Shown one piece after another: positions 9,430-18,953 of a DNA stretch of 64,000 nt. Position numbers and translations under genes: made by a program. Location of the stretch: positions 1-64,000 of the forward strand of contig NZ_BLAD01000080.1 of NCBI RefSeq assembly GCF_009687845.1. Direction: 5' to 3'. Under the pieces are notes generated by a model, which saw only the letters and a program-made list of their open reading frames with translations, ran no database searches and was not told the DNA's origin. The stretch comes from Acrocarpospora corrugata (GTDB taxonomy: Bacteria; Actinomycetota; Actinomycetes; Streptosporangiales; Streptosporangiaceae). Numbering within the stretch: position 1 is the stretch's first letter; the number at the start of each line of letters is the position of its first letter.

Positions 9430-10676
9430 ATCCGGGGGAACTCCGGCAGGGTCTTGCGCGTGGTGGCGATGTCCTCGACCTCGACGCCCGGGACCACCAG
9501 GCCGAGCACCGCGCCCGCGGTGGCCATCCGGTGGTCCTCGTAGGAGTGGAAGACGCCCCCGGTGAGCGGGCGCGGCCGGATCTCCAGGCCGTCCTCGGTC
9601 TCGTTGGCGTCGCCGCCGAGGCGGTTGATCTCGGCCACCAGCGCGGCCAGCCGGTCGGTCTCGTGGCCGCGGATGTGGCCGATGCCGCGCAGCCGGGACG
9701 GCGAGTCGGCCAGCGCCGCCAGGGCGGCCAGCGTCGGCGCCAGCTCGGACGCCGCGCGCAGATCGGCGTCGAGGCCGGTGATCGTCCCGGTGCCGCGCAC
9801 TTCGAGGCCACCGGGCACCAGGTTCACCTGGGCGCCCATCTCGGCCAGCAGCCGGCGCAGGTGGTCTCCTGGCTGGGTGGTCTCGGCGGGCCAGTCGGGC
9901 ACGGTCACCGCGCCGCCGGTGACCATCGCGGCCGCGAAGAAGGGGGCCGCGTTGGACAGGTCGGGCTCCACCGTGAAGTCGGTGGCCGCGATCGGGCCGG
10001 GGGCCACCCGCCAGAGGTCGGGTTCGCTGTCGTCCACCTCGACGCCGCGGGCGCGCAGCATCTGGACGGTCATCGCGATGTGCGGCATCGAGGGCACCGG
10101 CGGGCCGACGTGCCGGACCGTGATGCCCTTCTCGAAACGGGCGGCGGTCAGCAGCAGGCCGGAGACGAACTGGGACGAACCCGAGGCGTCCAGGACGACT
10201 TCGCCGCCGGTCAGCGGGCCCCGGACGGTGAAGGGCAGGGTGTCGGGGCCGGCCTGCGCGCCGAGGGTGCGCAGCGCGGACAGGATGGCGCCCATCGGGC
10301 GTTTGCGGGCGGGCGGGTCGCCGTCGAAGGAGACCTCGCCGTCGGCCAGCGCGGCCATCGGGGGAACGAAGCGCATCACCGTGCCCGCCAGGCCGACCTC
10401 GATGTGGCCGCCGCCGGTGATCGGGCCGGGGGTGAACGCCCAGTCGAAGCTGGCGGCGGTCTCGTTGGAGGCGGTCATGCGGGCGCCGAGCGTGGTCAGC
10501 GCGGCGGTCATCAGGTCGGAATCCCGGCTGCGCAGCGCCAGCCGGACCCACCCGGGGCCGTCGGCGAGCGCGGCCAGCAGCAGCGCGCGGTTGGTCACCG
10601 ACTTCGAGCCGGGCAGCCGGACGGTCGCGGTCACGGGGTCGGCGACCGTCGGCGCGGGCCACAGGGGAACGGACAT
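9399..10676 (-). CDS. aroA: 3-phosphoshikimate 1-carboxyvinyltransferase (EPSP synthase)
   Basis: A 425-aa cytoplasmic enzyme joining phosphoenolpyruvate to shikimate-3-phosphate in chorismate synthesis. The N-terminal [17 protein letters not shown] motif binds substrate, and GTVMRF and RP-type motifs follow. Length is typical. It is upstream of, and overlaps, rsgA, and diverges from the SRAP gene with a 122-bp gap that contains a long inverted repeat. Confidence 0.95.
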   Translation of the reverse strand: MSVPLWPAPTVADPVTATVRLPGSKSVTNRALLLAALADGPGWVRLALRSRDSDLMTAALTTLGARMTASNETAASFDWAFTPGPITGGGHIEVGLAGTVMRFVPPMAALADGEVSFDGDPPARKRPMGAILSALRTLGAQAGPDTLPFTVRGPLTGGEVVLDASGSSQFVSGLLLTAARFEKGITVRHVGPPVPSMPHIAMTVQMLRARGVEVDDSEPDLWRVAPGPIAATDFTVEPDLSNAAPFFAAAMVTGGAVTVPDWPAETTQPGDHLRRLLAEMGAQVNLVPGGLEVRGTGTITGLDADLRAASELAPTLAALAALADSPSRLRGIGHIRGHETDRLAALVAEINRLGGDANETEDGLEIRPRPLTGGVFHSYEDHRMATAGAVLGLVVPGVEVEDIATTRKTLPEFPRMWARMLGDLS

Positions 10677-10709
10677 GCGGCAAGCTTATCGGTGGGGCGG
10701 GCTGTGGGT

Positions 10710-10800
10710 ATTAATGAGAAAGTCGTGATCTGGGCAGCCGCCGCGGCGAGGTGTCCGGTCGGTGTGGTGCGGCTGTCTATGGGACGGGTTTCTCATTAAT
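10710..10800. repeat. 12-bp perfect inverted repeat spanning the aroA/SRAP promoter gap
   Basis: The 12-mer ATTAATGAGAAA at 10710-10721 is repeated as its exact reverse complement at 10789-10800. The arms are 67 bp apart. They are AT-rich in a very GC-rich sequence, and the right arm overlaps the ATG of the SRAP gene (10799-10801). A paired operator site for a regulator is the likeliest meaning; a loop-forming RNA element is an alternative. Confidence 0.7.
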
Positions 10801-11515
10801 GTGCGGAAGATATGCGTCGGCGCGGAATCGGCACGATCTACTCGAGGAGTTCGAGGTCGAGCTCGACGACGAGGAAGAGATCGAGCCCGACTACAACGTG
10901 GCCCCCACCAAGGACGTGTACGCGGTGCTGAGCCGGGTGCCCAAGGTCGAGGGCGCCACCGAGCCGGTACGGCAACTGCGCGTGATCCGCTGGGGCCTGG
11001 TCCCCAGCTGGGCCAAGGACCCGTCGATCGGCTCCCGCCTGATCAACGCCCGGATGGAGACGATCGCCGAGAAGCCCGCCTTCCGCCGGGCGTTCGCGTC
11101 CCGGCGCTGCCTGCTCCCCGCCGACGGCTACTTCGAGTGGATGCCGACGGCGGACAAGAAGAAGCAGCCGTACTACATCCACCCCGCCGACGGCGGCCTG
11201 CTGGCCATGGCCGGTCTGTACGAGTTCTGGAAGGACCCCGGCGGCGAGTGGCTCTGCACCTGCACGATCATCACCACGGCCGCCGCCGACCACCTGGGCG
11301 AGATCCACGACCGCACCCCGATGTGCATCGACCGGGCCCACTGGGCCGACTGGCTTGACCCTCGCATTACGGACGCCGCCGAACTCCTGGTTCCGGCCGG
11401 CGCCGCCGGACTGGTCGCGGACCCGGTCTCCACGGCGGTCAACAACGTCAGGAACAACGGCCCCGAACTCATCGACCCACTTCAGGACACCGGGGACCCC
11501 AGCACGCTCTTCTAA
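10799..11515 (+). CDS. SRAP-family protein (HMCES/YedK), abasic-site crosslinker
   Basis: A 238-aa SOS-response-associated peptidase-like protein. Members use Cys2 to form a thiazolidine crosslink with abasic sites in single-stranded DNA. Here Cys2 directly follows the start (MCGRYAS), and the other conserved parts are present: NVAPT, RWGLVPSWAKD, PADGYFEW and HDRTP. The start at 10799 is fixed by the requirement for Cys2. No strong ribosome site is visible, and one arm of an inverted repeat covers the start codon. Confidence 0.92.
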   Translation: MCGRYASARNRHDLLEEFEVELDDEEEIEPDYNVAPTKDVYAVLSRVPKVEGATEPVRQLRVIRWGLVPSWAKDPSIGSRLINARMETIAEKPAFRRAFASRRCLLPADGYFEWMPTADKKKQPYYIHPADGGLLAMAGLYEFWKDPGGEWLCTCTIITTAAADHLGEIHDRTPMCIDRAHWADWLDPRITDAAELLVPAGAAGLVADPVSTAVNNVRNNGPELIDPLQDTGDPSTLF

Positions 11516-11646
11516 CCGCCCACTGGTGTAAGAAGACCCCCAAGTGGGCATCCGGTGAGGAAAGCATGTAACAAATGGCCTTTGCCGGGAGACCGGGGGA
11601 CATCCCCGGCAGGGGTTTCCCCCCATTTTCCCGGAGGTGCGGGTTC

Positions 11647-11979
11647 GTGAACGACGCGACCGCGCGTATGCGCCTGGAGAGCATGCTCGAAGAACTGGAC
11701 CGCTCGATCGGAGTGCTGACCGGCGACCCGGTCTCGGTGCGGGAGCGGTCGGCCGCCGACGCGGGGGCCGACCTGACGGACGCGGACCGGAACCGGGCGA
11801 TGATCGACGTCGCCACCCGGCAGCGTACGGCCGTGCTGGCCGCGCTGAAACGCCTGGACGAGGGCGGGTACGGCCGCTGCGTGGACTGCGGCAAGATCGT
11901 CCCCGAGGGGCGGCTTGAGGCGCGTCCTGAGGCCGCCCGCTGCGTGAACTGCCAGGCCAGGGTGGAGCGCCGCCGCTAG
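11647..11979 (+). CDS. DksA/TraR-type zinc-finger protein
   Basis: A 110-aa protein with a helical N-terminal region and a C-terminal four-cysteine zinc finger (Cys78, Cys81, Cys99, Cys102). The family binds the RNA polymerase secondary channel or related targets; the specific role of this actinobacterial member is unknown. GTG at 11647 is preceded by GGAGGTG with 7-nt spacing, which rules out the longer frame from 11575. It converges on the methyltransferase gene with a 4-bp overlap of ends. Confidence 0.85.
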   Translation: MNDATARMRLESMLEELDRSIGVLTGDPVSVRERSAADAGADLTDADRNRAMIDVATRQRTAVLAALKRLDEGGYGRCVDCGKIVPEGRLEARPEAARCVNCQARVERRR

Positions 11980-12716
11980 CCGGGCTTGCGGGCGCTGGCC
12001 ACCAGGTGGATGCCGACCGTGTCGTCGTCGTCCGGATGCGCGTCCAGCTCGGTCCGTACCAGCCAGGACAGGGAGCGGCCGTCGGCGCCGAGGACGTGGT
12101 CGACCGTGGACGGTGACAGCACCGTGCGCGGGCGCACCCACTCGACCTCCAGGCCCGCGTCGGTGAGCACCTCGCGCAGCTGGAGGCTGGTGAAGCAGCG
12201 GGTGATGTTGCCGTCCGGCCAGGGCACCAGCATGACCTCGCCGGTCTGGCACAGGTGCGCCCAGTAGTTCTGCTCGGCTAGGATCGCCATGCCCAGCACC
12301 AGCGAGTCCACGCAGACCAGGGCCCGCCCGCCGGGCTTGAGCACCCGGGCCACGTCGGCCAGCGCGGACTCGGCCATGATCTCCATGGAGAGCGCGCGCT
12401 CCTCGGCGACCACGGCGTCCACCGATTCGTCCGGCAGGAAGCTCAGGTCGTCGGCCCGGACCTTGTGGATCAGGTCGGACGCCTCCCGCAGCCAGGGCTC
12501 GCCGTTGCGGCGGAAGTCCACCAGTTCCACCACCCGGTGCCCGGCCCGCGCCGCCTGGGCGGGCCAGCGCCCGCGCCCGCCGGACAGATCCAGCAGCAGG
12601 GACGGCCGGTCCGGCAGCCAGCGCCGCAGCTGCTCGGCGACGACCGCGTGGTAAAAGGTCCAGTACGGCCCGAGAGTTCCCGTGCCGTTGGATTGGGTGG
12701 CCGGAATGGGCAGCAC
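11976..12716 (-). CDS. Class I SAM-dependent methyltransferase
   Basis: A 246-aa cytoplasmic protein with SAM-binding motif I (DLSGGRGRW) and a motif-IV/post region ([14 protein letters not shown]). It resembles small-molecule methyltransferases; the substrate is not evident. GTG at 12716 is preceded by AGGAG. It diverges from sigR across 120 bp that contains a SigR-type promoter directed at sigR. Confidence 0.8.
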   Translation of the reverse strand: MLPIPATQSNGTGTLGPYWTFYHAVVAEQLRRWLPDRPSLLLDLSGGRGRWPAQAARAGHRVVELVDFRRNGEPWLREASDLIHKVRADDLSFLPDESVDAVVAEERALSMEIMAESALADVARVLKPGGRALVCVDSLVLGMAILAEQNYWAHLCQTGEVMLVPWPDGNITRCFTSLQLREVLTDAGLEVEWVRPRTVLSPSTVDHVLGADGRSLSWLVRTELDAHPDDDDTVGIHLVASARKPG

Positions 12717-12800
12717 ACGCGGCTCCTGGACGTTTGGTTTCCGGGCTACCAGCCGGTACGTAGCTTTTTCCCCGAACTTGGCCGTGTGTACCTTTCCACG

Positions 12801-12826
12801 GGAACAGACTCTACGCCTGCCCGGTT
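12801..12826 (+). promoter_or_regulatory. SigR-type promoter (GGAAC-N18-GTT)
   Basis: GGAAC at 12801-12805 and GTT at 12824-12826 are separated by exactly 18 nt, matching the thiol-stress SigR consensus GGAAT/C-N18-GTT. Transcription would begin near 12833, only a few bases before the ATG at 12837. This is the position expected for sigR autoregulation. Confidence 0.75.
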
Positions 12827-12836
12827 ACAGACGAGC

Positions 12837-13523
12837 ATGAACGCGTTGCTGGTGAGGCCTTCACAGGCTGCCGATACCGTGCCGGTATTCTCAAGGGCGT
12901 TAGACGTCCTTGAGGGGGTGGGTCCGGTCTCCAAGACAGCCGAGGAGACTCTGGAGCAGCGCAGTGAGCGGTTCGAGCGGGATGTCATGCCGTATTTGGA
13001 CCAGCTTTATTCTGCCGCGCTCCGGATGACCCGAAATCCCGCCGACGCGGAGGATCTCCTGCAGGAGACCTTCGCGAAGGCCTTCGGTTCGTTCCACCAG
13101 TTCCAGGTGGGCACCAACCTGAAGGCCTGGCTCTACCGCATCCTGACGAACACCTTCATCAACAGTTACCGCAAGAAGCAGCGGGAACCGAAGCAGGCCG
13201 GGACCGAGGAGATCGAGGACTGGCAGCTCGCGCGGGCGGAGTCGCACACCTCCAGCGGGCTCAAGTCGGCCGAGATCGAGGCGCTGGAACATCTGCCCGA
13301 CAGCGATGTGAAGGACGCTCTGGCGGCCCTGCCGGAAGAGTTCCGTATCGCGGTATATCTGGCTGATGTAGAGGGCTTCCCGTACAAGGAGATCGCCGAC
13401 ATCATGGGGACCCCTATCGGGACCGTGATGTCGCGTCTGCACCGCGGTCGCAGGCAGCTGCGGTCGCAACTGGAGGATTACGCGCGCGAGCGCGGGCTTG
13501 TGCGATCGGAGGACGAGGCATGA
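12837..13523 (+). CDS. sigR: ECF sigma factor SigR (thiol-oxidative stress)
   Basis: A 228-aa group-IV sigma factor with sigma-2 ([20 protein letters not shown]...[16 protein letters not shown]) and sigma-4 ([20 protein letters not shown]...[15 protein letters not shown]) regions, closely matching Streptomyces SigR. It directs the response to disulfide stress and is held inactive by RsrA, encoded by the next gene with ATGA overlap. The ATG at 12837 is adopted; translation of a shorter product from GTG 12918 is possible, since Streptomyces makes two SigR forms. A SigR promoter lies immediately upstream. Confidence 0.92.
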   Translation: MNALLVRPSQAADTVPVFSRALDVLEGVGPVSKTAEETLEQRSERFERDVMPYLDQLYSAALRMTRNPADAEDLLQETFAKAFGSFHQFQVGTNLKAWLYRILTNTFINSYRKKQREPKQAGTEEIEDWQLARAESHTSSGLKSAEIEALEHLPDSDVKDALAALPEEFRIAVYLADVEGFPYKEIADIMGTPIGTVMSRLHRGRRQLRSQLEDYARERGLVRSEDEA

Positions 13524-13786
13524 GCTGTGGCGACCACCACGACACGGACTGCAGTGACGTGCTGGACCGCGTGTACAGCTACCTGGACGGGGAGCTGGAC
13601 GACGCCGGATGCGACGACATCAGGCAGCATCTCGACGAGTGCAGCCCGTGCCTGCGCGAATACGGCCTGGACAAGGTCGTGAAGCAGCTGGTCGCCAAAC
13701 ACTGCGGCTGTGACCCGGTGCCGGACGACCTCCGCGCCAGGATCCGCACCAGAATCGACGAGGTCCGCGCCGAACTGGTCGAGTGA
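13520..13786 (+). CDS. rsrA: Redox-sensing zinc anti-sigma factor RsrA
   Basis: An 88-aa zinc-binding anti-sigma factor. The ZAS motif H37-x3-C41-x2-C44 is present together with Cys3 and Cys11, the same positions as in Streptomyces RsrA, plus Cys62 and Cys64 near the C-terminus. Disulfide formation is known to release zinc and SigR. It overlaps the sigR stop as ATGA, so the pair is coupled. Confidence 0.93.
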   Translation: MSCGDHHDTDCSDVLDRVYSYLDGELDDAGCDDIRQHLDECSPCLREYGLDKVVKQLVAKHCGCDPVPDDLRARIRTRIDEVRAELVE

Positions 13787-13802
13787 CCTAGGATCGGTGC
13801 CC

Positions 13803-14714
13803 ATGCGGATCCTGGTCACCGGCGGCGCGGGTTTCATCGGCTCGACGCTGGTGGATCGGCTGCTGGTGGACGGGCACGAGGTGCTGGTCGTGGACGATCT
13901 GTCGTCCGGGACTCACCGCAACGTGGACGCGCCGTTGCACGGACTGGACGTGCGTGACCCGGCACTGGCCGAGGTCGCGAAAAACGTCGAGGTGGTCTGC
14001 CACCTGGCCGCCCAGATCTCGGTACGGCGGAGCGTGGCCGACCCGGTGTTGGACGCACAGGTGAACGTGCAGGGCACGGTCAACGTTCTGGAGTCCGCAC
14101 GCAGGTCCGGTGTTCGCAAGGTCGTGTTCGCGTCTTCCGTGGCCGTGTACGGCACCCCCGCCAAGATCCCCGTACCCGCCGACGCGGCCCTCGACCCCCG
14201 CTCGCCCTACGCCGCCAGCAAACTGAGCGCCGAAACCTACCTGTCCTCTTACCGCGCCCTGCACGGCCTCGAATACACCACCCTCGTCCTCTCCAACGTC
14301 TACGGCCCCCGCCAATCCCCCGAAGGCGAAGCCGGCGTCGTCGCCATCTTCACCGACGCGCTCCTCACCGGCCGCCCCACCGTGCTGTTCGGCGACGGCG
14401 GCCAGACCCGCGACTACATCTTCGTGGAGGACGTGGTGGACGGCTTCGCCCGCGCCTGCGGCCCCCGCGGCGACGGCCGGCGGTTCAACCTCGGCACCGG
14501 CCTCCAGACCACCGACCGCGACCTGCACACGCTCATCGCCGCCGCGGCCGGCGCGCCCGACCTGCCTGCCCTGGCCCCGGCCCGCCTCGGCGACCTCCCC
14601 GCCATGGCCGTCGACCCCGCCCCCGCCAGGGACGGCCTCGGCTGGCAGCCCAGAACCGACCTCCGCACCGGCTTGAAGATCACGGTGGACTGGGTGCGCA
14701 ACCACGGAAAGTGA
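13803..14714 (+). CDS. NAD-dependent epimerase/dehydratase (UDP-glucose 4-epimerase-like)
   Basis: A 303-aa extended short-chain dehydrogenase. It has the NAD-binding GGAGFIG motif at the N-terminus and the SPYAASK active-site Tyr-x3-Lys. Sequence features such as VYGPRQ and GDGGQTRDYIFVEDV are typical of nucleotide-sugar 4-epimerases, so it may act on UDP-sugars. ATG at 13803 is preceded by AGGA. The second half shows strongly C-ending codons compared with the start, without disruption of the frame. Confidence 0.85.
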   Translation: MRILVTGGAGFIGSTLVDRLLVDGHEVLVVDDLSSGTHRNVDAPLHGLDVRDPALAEVAKNVEVVCHLAAQISVRRSVADPVLDAQVNVQGTVNVLESARRSGVRKVVFASSVAVYGTPAKIPVPADAALDPRSPYAASKLSAETYLSSYRALHGLEYTTLVLSNVYGPRQSPEGEAGVVAIFTDALLTGRPTVLFGDGGQTRDYIFVEDVVDGFARACGPRGDGRRFNLGTGLQTTDRDLHTLIAAAAGAPDLPALAPARLGDLPAMAVDPAPARDGLGWQPRTDLRTGLKITVDWVRNHGK

Positions 14715-14863
14715 TTGCTTGATTACGTTTTGGCGGCGGTTCGCCGACATCCCTGACCAGGCACGTTGATTTCTGTAGCCTGAGTGGCGAATCGAGTGGA
14801 GGCAGCGCATGTCAACAGCGCACCCGGGAATCTCCTGGACCTGAGCACGCGCCTTCGTGAGGG

Positions 14864-16216
14864 ATGGCCGCATTGCGGGAACTACCGTGGCCTGCCAAGG
14901 TCTACTTCGTCGTTCTCATCGGGGCCGCCGGAGTGCTGCTCGCCCGCAGCGCACTGGCCTACGACCGCCTGGAGTGGTCGACGCTGCTGGTGCTCGCGCT
15001 GCTGTTCCTGGTGTGCGAGTCCGTTCCCACCCTGCTGAGCGTGCGGCAGGCGGCGGTGTCGGTCAGCTTCTCGGCCGCGCTGGCCGCGGTGGTGCTGGTC
15101 GGGCCGCAGGGCGCGGCCCTGGTCGCGGCCACCGCGGTGCTCAGCGTGCGGCCGGGCCTGCCGATGGTGAAACGGCTGTTCAACGGCGCCCAGTTCGCGG
15201 TGTCCGGATACGCGGCCGGGCTCGCGTACGGGTGGGCGGGCGGCACGGTCGGGCTGCCGGAGAAGACGGACTTTCCGGAGATCATCCTGCCCTACGGGGC
15301 GGCCACCGGGGTCTTCGTGGCGATGAACTTCCTGCTGACCGCGCTCATCCTGGCGCTGGCCGAAGGGGTCGGCAAACGGCAGGTCCCGGTCCGCAACATG
15401 GTGCAGTTCCTCGTCTCGTACTGCGGGTACGCGACGTTCGGGGTGCTGATCGCCGGGTTGTGGGCCACCGTGCAGTCGATCTCCGCCGTGCTGGTGCTGC
15501 TGCCGCTGTTCGTGGCCCGGTGGGCGTTCGGGCAGTACCACGCGCAGCAGCGCTCGTACGAGGCGACCATCGCCGCGCTCTGCCAGGCGGTGGAGACCAA
15601 GGACTACTACACCCGGGGCCACTGCACCCGGGTCTCGCTGGCCTCCTCGATGATCGCCGAGGAGATCCGGATGGGCACCGAGCGGCTCAACGCCATCCGC
15701 TACGCGGGCATGCTGCACGACGTCGGCAAACTCGGCGTGCCCACCAAGGTCCTGCAGAAGGACGGCACCCTCACCGAGGAGGAGTTCGCCGCCATCCAGC
15801 TGCACCCGATGCGCGGCCTGGAGATCGTCCGCGGCATCGACTTCCTGGACGAGGCGTTCGCCGGCATCATGCACCACCACGAGAAGTACGACGGCCGCGG
15901 CTACCCGATGGGCCTGGCCGGGGCCGAGATCCCGGAGTTCGCCCGGATCATCGCGGTCGCCGACGCGTTCGACTCGATGACCTCCGACCGCTCCTACCGC
16001 AAGGCCAAACCGCTTCCCGAGGCCGTCGGCGAGCTGCGCAAGAACGCCGGCACCCAGTTCGACCCGGTCATGGTGAGCGCCTTCATCCGGGCCCTGGACC
16101 GGGACGGCTGGCAGCCGCCGCGCACCAAGCCGGAACCCGCGGACCTGGCCAGGGAGTCGGCCGCGAAGGACCACGACGACCCGACCACGCCGATCCAGGT
16201 GGTGTCGGAGCGATGA
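14864..16216 (+). CDS. Membrane HD-GYP domain phosphohydrolase
   Basis: A 450-aa protein: residues about 10-220 form a multi-pass membrane region, followed by an HD-GYP domain (about 230-420). Metal ligands and signatures are intact: His253, HD at 285-286, His314, HHE at 338-340 and GYP at 346-348. HD-GYP enzymes typically degrade cyclic di-nucleotides, so a cyclic-di-GMP or related activity is likely but not proven. The start abuts a GAGGG sequence with poor spacing. The next gene overlaps it as ATGA. Confidence 0.82.
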   Translation: MAALRELPWPAKVYFVVLIGAAGVLLARSALAYDRLEWSTLLVLALLFLVCESVPTLLSVRQAAVSVSFSAALAAVVLVGPQGAALVAATAVLSVRPGLPMVKRLFNGAQFAVSGYAAGLAYGWAGGTVGLPEKTDFPEIILPYGAATGVFVAMNFLLTALILALAEGVGKRQVPVRNMVQFLVSYCGYATFGVLIAGLWATVQSISAVLVLLPLFVARWAFGQYHAQQRSYEATIAALCQAVETKDYYTRGHCTRVSLASSMIAEEIRMGTERLNAIRYAGMLHDVGKLGVPTKVLQKDGTLTEEEFAAIQLHPMRGLEIVRGIDFLDEAFAGIMHHHEKYDGRGYPMGLAGAEIPEFARIIAVADAFDSMTSDRSYRKAKPLPEAVGELRKNAGTQFDPVMVSAFIRALDRDGWQPPRTKPEPADLARESAAKDHDDPTTPIQVVSER

Positions 16217-17499
16217 CGGTGACCGGCCGCGGCGTCCACGGCGCGCAGAGCGGCATCCAGAAACTCGACTCCGGCCAGCTGCTGCTGATCTGCGCGGCCG
16301 GGTTGCTGACCATCGCCGGGATCGCCTACACCGCCGCCGTCGGGCTGGTCGGCGCGCCGGTGGCCATCGGCTTCGGCGCGCTGATCGCGGCCGGCGAGCT
16401 GGCCAGGCTGACCATGCCGGGCAACCGCGAGGTGGCCCCGATCAGCACCGCCGCCGCGCTCGGCTACGCGCTCCTGCTGGACGTCGGCGGGCAGCCCGCC
16501 ACCCACTCGGCGCTCCAGGTGGTCGCGGTGATGGCCGTCGGCATGATCGCGGGCGGGCTGCCGCATCTGGCGGTCGGCCGCGCGCCCCGGCTGGACGCGA
16601 TCGCCAGGCGGCTGTTCTCCGGCTCGCTGCTGGCCTTCGCGTTCCGGCCGCTGGCCGACGTGCTCCGGCCGGAGCCGGGGGAGGGCTGGTGGGCGGCGCT
16701 GGGCGTGATGACCGTGCTGATCGGGCTGATGCTGGCGGCCGACGTGGTGATCGCGTCGATGCTCCGGGCCGAGCAGGTGCGCACCGCGTTCGGCGTGGCC
16801 GTACGGGACGAGACCAGGATGGCCGCGCCGCTGGGGGCGGCGGTGGCCGCGTCCGGGATCCTGCTGGCGCTGGCCTCGCACAGCATGGACATGACCGCGC
16901 TGCTGGCGTTCGCGGCCCCACTGCTGGTCACCCAGGTGGCCTTCCGCAAGTACGCCGGGATCAGGGCCACCTACCTGCAGACCATCCGGGCGCTGGCCCG
17001 GGTCACCGAGGTCGGCGGCTACGTCGAGCCCGGCCACTCGCGCCGGGTCAGCCGGCTGGCGGTGGCGGTCGGCCGGGAGCGCGGCATGGCCGAGCCGGAG
17101 CTGCTGGAGCTGGAGTACGCGGCGCTCATGCACGACATCGGCCAGCTCTCGCTGAGCGACCCGATCCCGGGCGGCGCGACCGTGCTCACCGACGCCGACC
17201 AGGCGCACCGGATCGCCGCGCTGGGCGCGGAGGTGATCAGGGAGACCGGCGTGCTCGGCCGGGTCGCCGAGATCGTCAGGCGGCAGTGTGAGGGGTTGGA
17301 GAAGAACCCCCCGGCGGCCAGTAGGATCATCAAGGCCGCGAACGCCTACGATGATCTCGTCAGCGGCTCCACCGACCGGGATCGGGCCGCCGCCGCGCTG
17401 GAACGGCTCCGCCTGGACGGCGGCAGTGAGTACGACCAGGAGGTCGTGGCCGCGATGGCCCGAGTGGTCGACCGCCTCGCCCCGGTGAACCGCCTCTGA
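16213..17499 (+). CDS. Membrane HD-domain protein, degenerate HD-GYP paralogue
   Basis: A 428-aa membrane protein with the same architecture as its upstream neighbour: membrane segments up to about residue 245, then an HD domain. It keeps His275, the HD pair at 307-308 (MHDIG) and His332, but where the neighbour has HHExxDGxGYP it has RRQCEGLEKNPP, so the GYP motif and two metal-binding His are missing. It may be a regulatory or altered-specificity partner. ATG overlaps the preceding TGA, implying coupled production. Confidence 0.8.
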   Translation: MTVTGRGVHGAQSGIQKLDSGQLLLICAAGLLTIAGIAYTAAVGLVGAPVAIGFGALIAAGELARLTMPGNREVAPISTAAALGYALLLDVGGQPATHSALQVVAVMAVGMIAGGLPHLAVGRAPRLDAIARRLFSGSLLAFAFRPLADVLRPEPGEGWWAALGVMTVLIGLMLAADVVIASMLRAEQVRTAFGVAVRDETRMAAPLGAAVAASGILLALASHSMDMTALLAFAAPLLVTQVAFRKYAGIRATYLQTIRALARVTEVGGYVEPGHSRRVSRLAVAVGRERGMAEPELLELEYAALMHDIGQLSLSDPIPGGATVLTDADQAHRIAALGAEVIRETGVLGRVAEIVRRQCEGLEKNPPAASRIIKAANAYDDLVSGSTDRDRAAAALERLRLDGGSEYDQEVVAAMARVVDRLAPVNRL

Positions 17500-17594
17500 G
17501 GAGCCCAATTGTGGGTTTCCTACAGTTCCAGGCCGGGTGATCGGTGGTTTGCGATGTACGGCTGACAACAGGCACTGCCCGTAGGGTTGGCTGC

Positions 17595-18926
17595 GTGTTC
17601 GACTCTGTACTGATCGCCAATCGTGGTGAGATCGCGCGCCGGATCAGCCGGACCGTCCGCGGCCTGGGCCTGCGGGCCGTCGCCGTGTACTCGGAGGCCG
17701 ACGCCGAACTGCCGTTCGTGCTCGAAGCCGACCAGGCCATCCTGATCGGCCCGGCCAATCCCGCGCAGAGCTACCTGGACCAGGACAAGGTCCTACAGGC
17801 CGCGCGGGACTCGGGCGTGCAGGCGATCCATCCCGGCTACGGCTTCTTCTCCGAGAACGCGGACTTCGCGCAGGCGGTCCTGGACGCCGGCCTCACCTGG
17901 ATCGGCCCGTCGCCGGACGCGATCCGCCGGATGGGCGACAAAATCAACGCGCGGAACCTGATGGAGGCCGCCGGGGTCCCGGTGGCCGCGGGCACCCGCG
18001 AGCCGGTGACCGAGCCAGGCGCGGCCGCGGCCGCCGCCGAGCGGATCGGCTACCCGGTCATGGTGAAGACCGCCGGGGGCGGCGGCGGCATCGGCATGGG
18101 CGTCGCCTACGACGAGGCGTCCCTGGCCAAGGCCTTCGAGCAGGCCTCCCGGGCGGCGGCCAGGTTCGGCGGCAGCCCCGCCATCCTGCTGGAGCGCTAT
18201 ATCGAGCGGGCCCGCCACGTCGAGGTCCAGATCCTCGGCCTGGCCGACGGCACCGTGATCGCGCTGGGCGAGCGGGACTGCTCGGTCCAGCGGCGGCACC
18301 AGAAGGTCGTCGAGGAGTCCCCGTCGCCCGGCATCACCCCCGAGCTGCGCGCCCGCATGCTGGCGGCGGCCGTCCGGACCGGCGAGGCGGTCGGCTACCG
18401 GGGCGCCGGCACGGTCGAGTGCCTGGTCGACGCCGACGCGCAGGACTTCGTGTTCCTGGAGATGAACACCCGCCTCCAGGTCGAGCACCCGGTCACCGAA
18501 CTCGTCACCGGCGTGGACCTGGTCGAGGCCCAACTGCGCATCGCGGCGGGCGAGGACCTGCGGATCGACGCCACGCCGTCCGGCCACGCCATCGAGTTCC
18601 GGGTCTACGCGGAGGACCCGAAGCGGTTCTTCCCCGGCCCCGGCCAGATCACCGTGTGGAAGGAGCCGACCGGCGAGGGCGTCCGGGTCGACTCCGGCTA
18701 CGTCGAGGGCAACACGGTGACACCCTTCTACGACCCGCTGATGGCCAAACTCTGTGTGTACGGCCAGACCCGCGCAGCAGCCCTGGACCGGGCCCGCGTC
18801 GCGGTGGCCTCGTTCGCGCTCGAAGGCCCCAAGAACAACCTGCCGTTCTGCGCGGAACTGCTGGACCACCCCGAGTTCGTCAGCGGGGACTACGACACCG
18901 GCCTGGTGTCCCGCATGAGATCGTGA
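17595..18926 (+). CDS. Acyl-CoA carboxylase biotin carboxylase subunit
   Basis: A 443-aa ATP-grasp enzyme that carboxylates biotin on a carrier protein. The N-terminal IANRGEIA, the glycine-rich ATP loop (GGGGGIGMG) and the catalytic EMNTRLQVEHPVTE motif are present, and the length is normal for AccC. The GTG at 17595 fits the family start. The carrier protein is encoded 27 bp downstream; no carboxyltransferase subunit is nearby, so it may share one encoded elsewhere. Confidence 0.92.
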   Translation: MFDSVLIANRGEIARRISRTVRGLGLRAVAVYSEADAELPFVLEADQAILIGPANPAQSYLDQDKVLQAARDSGVQAIHPGYGFFSENADFAQAVLDAGLTWIGPSPDAIRRMGDKINARNLMEAAGVPVAAGTREPVTEPGAAAAAAERIGYPVMVKTAGGGGGIGMGVAYDEASLAKAFEQASRAAARFGGSPAILLERYIERARHVEVQILGLADGTVIALGERDCSVQRRHQKVVEESPSPGITPELRARMLAAAVRTGEAVGYRGAGTVECLVDADAQDFVFLEMNTRLQVEHPVTELVTGVDLVEAQLRIAAGEDLRIDATPSGHAIEFRVYAEDPKRFFPGPGQITVWKEPTGEGVRVDSGYVEGNTVTPFYDPLMAKLCVYGQTRAAALDRARVAVASFALEGPKNNLPFCAELLDHPEFVSGDYDTGLVSRMRS

Positions 18927-18953
18927 TCAGGAAAGATTGAAGGGGAGACAACC

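Noticed and set aside
9430-10683. Fusion of rsgA with an upstream in-frame region (777 codons)
   Set aside because: The upstream part is a shadow of aroA in another frame; RsgA similarity begins only at about 9402.
14857-16212. In-frame extension that would give one 880-aa HD protein
   Set aside because: It is the wrong frame of the first HD-GYP gene; the second gene begins at ATG 16213 overlapping the preceding stop.
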